From contig JAJEKB010012267.1 in the NCBI GenBank assembly GCA_022393335.1, positions 27,752-91,751 on the forward strand: a DNA stretch of 64,000 nucleotides, written 5' to 3'. Both the position numbers and the translations under genes were made by a program. Below are positions 61,985-64,000 of this stretch, piece by piece. How positions within the stretch are numbered: position 1 is the stretch's first letter; each line of letters begins with the position of its first letter. The stretch is from Macrotrachela quadricornifera. Lineage: Eukaryota > Rotifera > Eurotatoria > Philodinida > Philodinidae. The notes under the pieces are model-generated. The model saw nothing but the letters and a program-made list of their open reading frames with translations. It made no database searches and was not told where the DNA came from.

Positions 61985-62436
61985 CCGCTGCATATCTCTG
62001 TCTCCTACTCAAAATCATGGGCGTACAACCACAAATGTGAGAAGGGCGAAAAATGGGAGGAGTGGAATAAAAAAATTAGAGGAGGGAAACAATTTATGAG
62101 GTGGGAAAAAATATGAAATGAGGGGGAAAATGTGAGAGGAGTATGAATGAACACAGCAACATGAGAGAGAAAAGGAAGTATCATGACTAATACCCATGAC
62201 ACATATTTGTTTGTATTTACTACTATATGAAGGACAACAGAAAGACGAAAGAAAAATATTACCGGTCACAATCGTATTACGTCATGCTTCTATGACCTTA
62301 ATTACACACGATCATTTGAAGACATCCCCATCTATGATGTCGATTGGAATTTTTATTCTTTCTTATATCAATTATTAGTATATATTTTCCCCCTGGGGTT
62401 CTCTTCAATAACCTTGCTTTCAATGTTCATCCTATG

Positions 62437-62444
62437 TATATAAA
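62437..62444 (+). promoter_or_regulatory. TATA box of the secreted peptide gene
   Basis: TATATAAA stands 131 nt upstream of the ATG at 62568. About 25-30 nt downstream, GCTCAATATTTG could be the initiator. The stretch from here to the ATG is clearly conserved in the inverted copy, which supports function. Confidence 0.6.
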
Positions 62445-62567
62445 CGTGATTTGGTAGCTCAATATTTGTTTATTTTACCTTATTCATCTTACTCAAAAAG
62501 ATTTATACCTTACAAACAGTATTTCATCTTAAAACTACTTTCAACCACTTACTCTATCTTAAGAAAC

Positions 62568-62798
62568 ATGAAGGTCTTTTCAGCAACAATATTAACAATG
62601 TTTATGGTGTTGATGGTGGTAATATCGATGAATGGCAACGTCGAAGCTGGTAAATGTTGCTCAATCTTTAACAGCAAGTGTTGTTGTCGTAATAAAGCTG
62701 GAAAACAAGTGACTGTCGGAAAGAATCCATTCAATGACTTACAATTTCAAGCCAATGGAGGTACTTGTGAAGATTGTAATATTGGCTGGAAATGTTGA
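62568..62798 (+). CDS. Secreted cysteine-rich small peptide
   Basis: 76 residues. Positions 1-27 form a typical signal peptide (basic Lys2, hydrophobic core, small residues before the cut after VEA). The predicted mature part is 49 residues with eight cysteines in the order CC, CCC, C, C, C, enough for four disulphides, and ends in GWKC. Net charge appears positive. This fits a secreted disulphide-rich effector such as an antimicrobial or other defence peptide, but the spacing does not match a family I know, and no activity should be assumed. The start at 62568 is preferred over an in-frame ATG at 62451 because the signal peptide begins here, the inverted copy starts at the same point, and the TATA box lies only 14 nt before 62451. 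An AATAAA signal follows near 62864. Single exon. Confidence 0.75.
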   Translation: MKVFSATILTMFMVLMVVISMNGNVEAGKCCSIFNSKCCCRNKAGKQVTVGKNPFNDLQFQANGGTCEDCNIGWKC

Positions 62799-63229
62799 AA
62801 ACATACTTTTCTACAAGAAAAAAAATTTAAGACTTCTTTTATATATTTTTTTCTATTTACTTGAATAAAAAATGTCTTATAGAAATTAAAGTCTTCTTGT
62901 TATATACAGTTTTAACGATTCATAGATATTAAGCAAGCTTTGCACAATCATTAACCGTTTTCGTCAAGTAATTTTAGGTGACTGAAATTGCTGTGAAACT
63001 AAATCTATGCATATGGTGAAATATTTTTGTTAAAAGAATATTTGTTTTCAAGTACTAGCAAAGTCTCAATAAATTCATAATGGTACTACTCATTACATAT
63101 AATTCTTCGCATTTTCAAGAAAATTCACTGAATAGTATTGTGATACTCAAGTACATTTTCAGCCAGAGTTTTCTGAAAGGTCCCATTCCCCCTTACAGAC
63201 ACTCTTCTTAGAGACTTTAGAGGTTACAT
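62799..63229. other. 3' region of the peptide gene and spacer
   Basis: Contains the AATAAA polyadenylation signal near 62864 and AT-rich DNA up to the fold-back element. Nothing more is seen. Confidence 0.45.
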
Positions 63230-63798
63230 GAATTTGGGCCCAACAATTTTTCGTCCCAGCCATTTCGGCCCGGCCAAAATTCCGGTGATTTTTCGGTCTG
63301 GACCGAGAATCCGATAGGAATCTCCGTCCCGTTCTTAAATAAATTTAATTAATTAATTATTAATTAGTAATGTTCATAGTGCTGAGCACCATGACTTTCT
63401 AAAACTCATTTTGCTGAGTAGTATGAGCATCAAGTATATCACCTTGCTAAGCAGTATGAACATTATGTATATCATCTTACTAAGCAGTACGACATGGTGT
63501 TGAGCAGTATGAACATCGAATATAACATGTTGCTGAGCAGTTTGACATAATGTTAAGCACTATGTCATACTGCTTAGCAAACTGATATATTCGATGTTCA
63601 TACTGCTCAGCAAAATGAGTTTTAGAAAGTCATGATGCTCAGCACTATGAACATTACCAATTAATAATTAATTAATTAATTAAATTTATTTAAGAACGGG
63701 ACGGAGATTCCTATCGGATTCTCGATTCAGACCGAAAAATCACCAAAATTTTGGCCGGGCTGAAATGGCTGGGACGAAAAATTGTTGGGCCGAAATTC
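63230..63798. mobile_element. Fold-back element with long inverted arms
   Basis: The left arm starts GAATTTGGGCCCAACAATTT and the right arm ends with its inverse (GAATTTCGGCCCAACAATTT on the other strand). The outer 130 bp of each arm, GC-rich and ending in a TTAATTAATTAA tract, match almost fully. The inner parts are built from repeated GCTGAGCAGTATGAACAT-like units in both orientations, meeting near 63555. The left arm is about 80 bp longer because of extra units. No coding capacity: the minus-strand frame at 63740-63949 just reads across the right arm. Confidence 0.8.
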
Positions 63799-64000
63799 TG
63801 GACTCCCATACACTGTAAAAAAAATAGGAGCACTCCTGAACCCTCCAAAAAGGTTTTGTAGTTTTGTAAAATGCTCCAAATGCTTTCAAAAGTCTAAAAA
63901 TCGAATAAAAAAATCTACGAAACCTTAAAAGATATCCGGGTGCGGGCACAAACTCGAAACCATGTATTGTAAAACTCCTTATTATGCTATAAAGAACTTA
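63799..64000. other. Window end, nothing supported
   Basis: Mixed-composition sequence right of the fold-back element. It may belong to a larger repeat continuing out of the window. No gene seen. Confidence 0.4.

Larger units (their letters stand above)
61276..62567. other. Shared upstream region between the two peptide-gene copies
   Basis: Holds the two promoter copies facing each other, the small inverted-repeat element at 61724-61984 and GA/GGA-rich sequence at 62035-62175. The minus-strand frames at 61752-62018 and 62005-62269 fall on that element and on the simple-sequence stretch, and are not genes. Confidence 0.5.

Noticed and set aside
62005..62269. Overlapping minus-strand frames rich in Ser/Phe/His
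   Set aside because: They read through GGA/GAA-rich simple sequence and lie in the promoter region of the peptide gene.
1..64000. tRNA, rRNA, CRISPR array, origin or bacterial operon features
   Set aside because: No tRNA box B motif with a matching cloverleaf, no rRNA segments, no regularly spaced direct repeats with unique spacers; splicing and gene types are animal.

Overview
The window is nuclear DNA of an AT-rich invertebrate animal. Coding exons are joined by many short GT-AG introns (mostly about 45-65 nt, with a few of 0.6-1.1 kb), codons are strongly AT-biased (Leu is mostly TTA), and the recognisable proteins are metazoan: insulysin, NAP1, a Cys-loop receptor, a Bcl-2 protein, IMPDH, an adiponectin-type receptor and UNR/CSDE1. 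The gene style, including the divergent intronless GPCR, fits a bdelloid rotifer (Adineta/Rotaria-like). That placement is an inference from style; no lineage marker was seen.

Layout. 518-5206 (+): insulin-degrading enzyme, its 5' end (with the zinc motif) outside the window. 5.2-14.9 kb: gene-poor and repeat-rich, with a TA-flanked inverted-repeat element, a 34-bp minisatellite, a piggyBac-like non-autonomous element with TTAA ends, a TTTTGG-type array, and one small six-exon gene (9973-10771). 14.9-19.0 kb: a disordered protein (+) facing a NAP1-like histone chaperone (-). 22.0-25.1 kb: a leucine-rich-repeat receptor (+). 26.8-30.2 kb: a ten-exon Cys-loop receptor subunit (-). 30.9-33.7 kb: a probably myristoylated disordered protein and a Bcl-2 family protein (both -). 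34.8-35.7 kb: a Cys-rich single-pass membrane protein (+). 36.7-37.7 kb: an intronless GPCR (-). 41.2-43.0 kb: IMP dehydrogenase (-). 45.7-48.0 kb: a PAQR/adiponectin-type receptor (+). 48.8-53.5 kb: UNR/CSDE1 (-). 53.5-64 kb: gene-poor, with a short Pro-rich membrane protein, long inverted-repeat elements, and a small secreted Cys-rich peptide gene that has a broken inverted copy 1.2 kb away.

The genes do not form a pathway. They are a mix of housekeeping functions (IMPDH, NAP1, CSDE1, IDE) and membrane or signalling proteins. The most unusual locus is at 61.0-62.8 kb: a gene for a signal-peptide-bearing, eight-cysteine peptide and a head-to-head pseudogene copy that shares its promoter, separated by about 1 kb holding an inverted-repeat element. 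Exon boundaries were placed by hand, and every multi-exon model was checked for intron phase and for a total length divisible by three. Element borders and the weaker splice sites are less certain.
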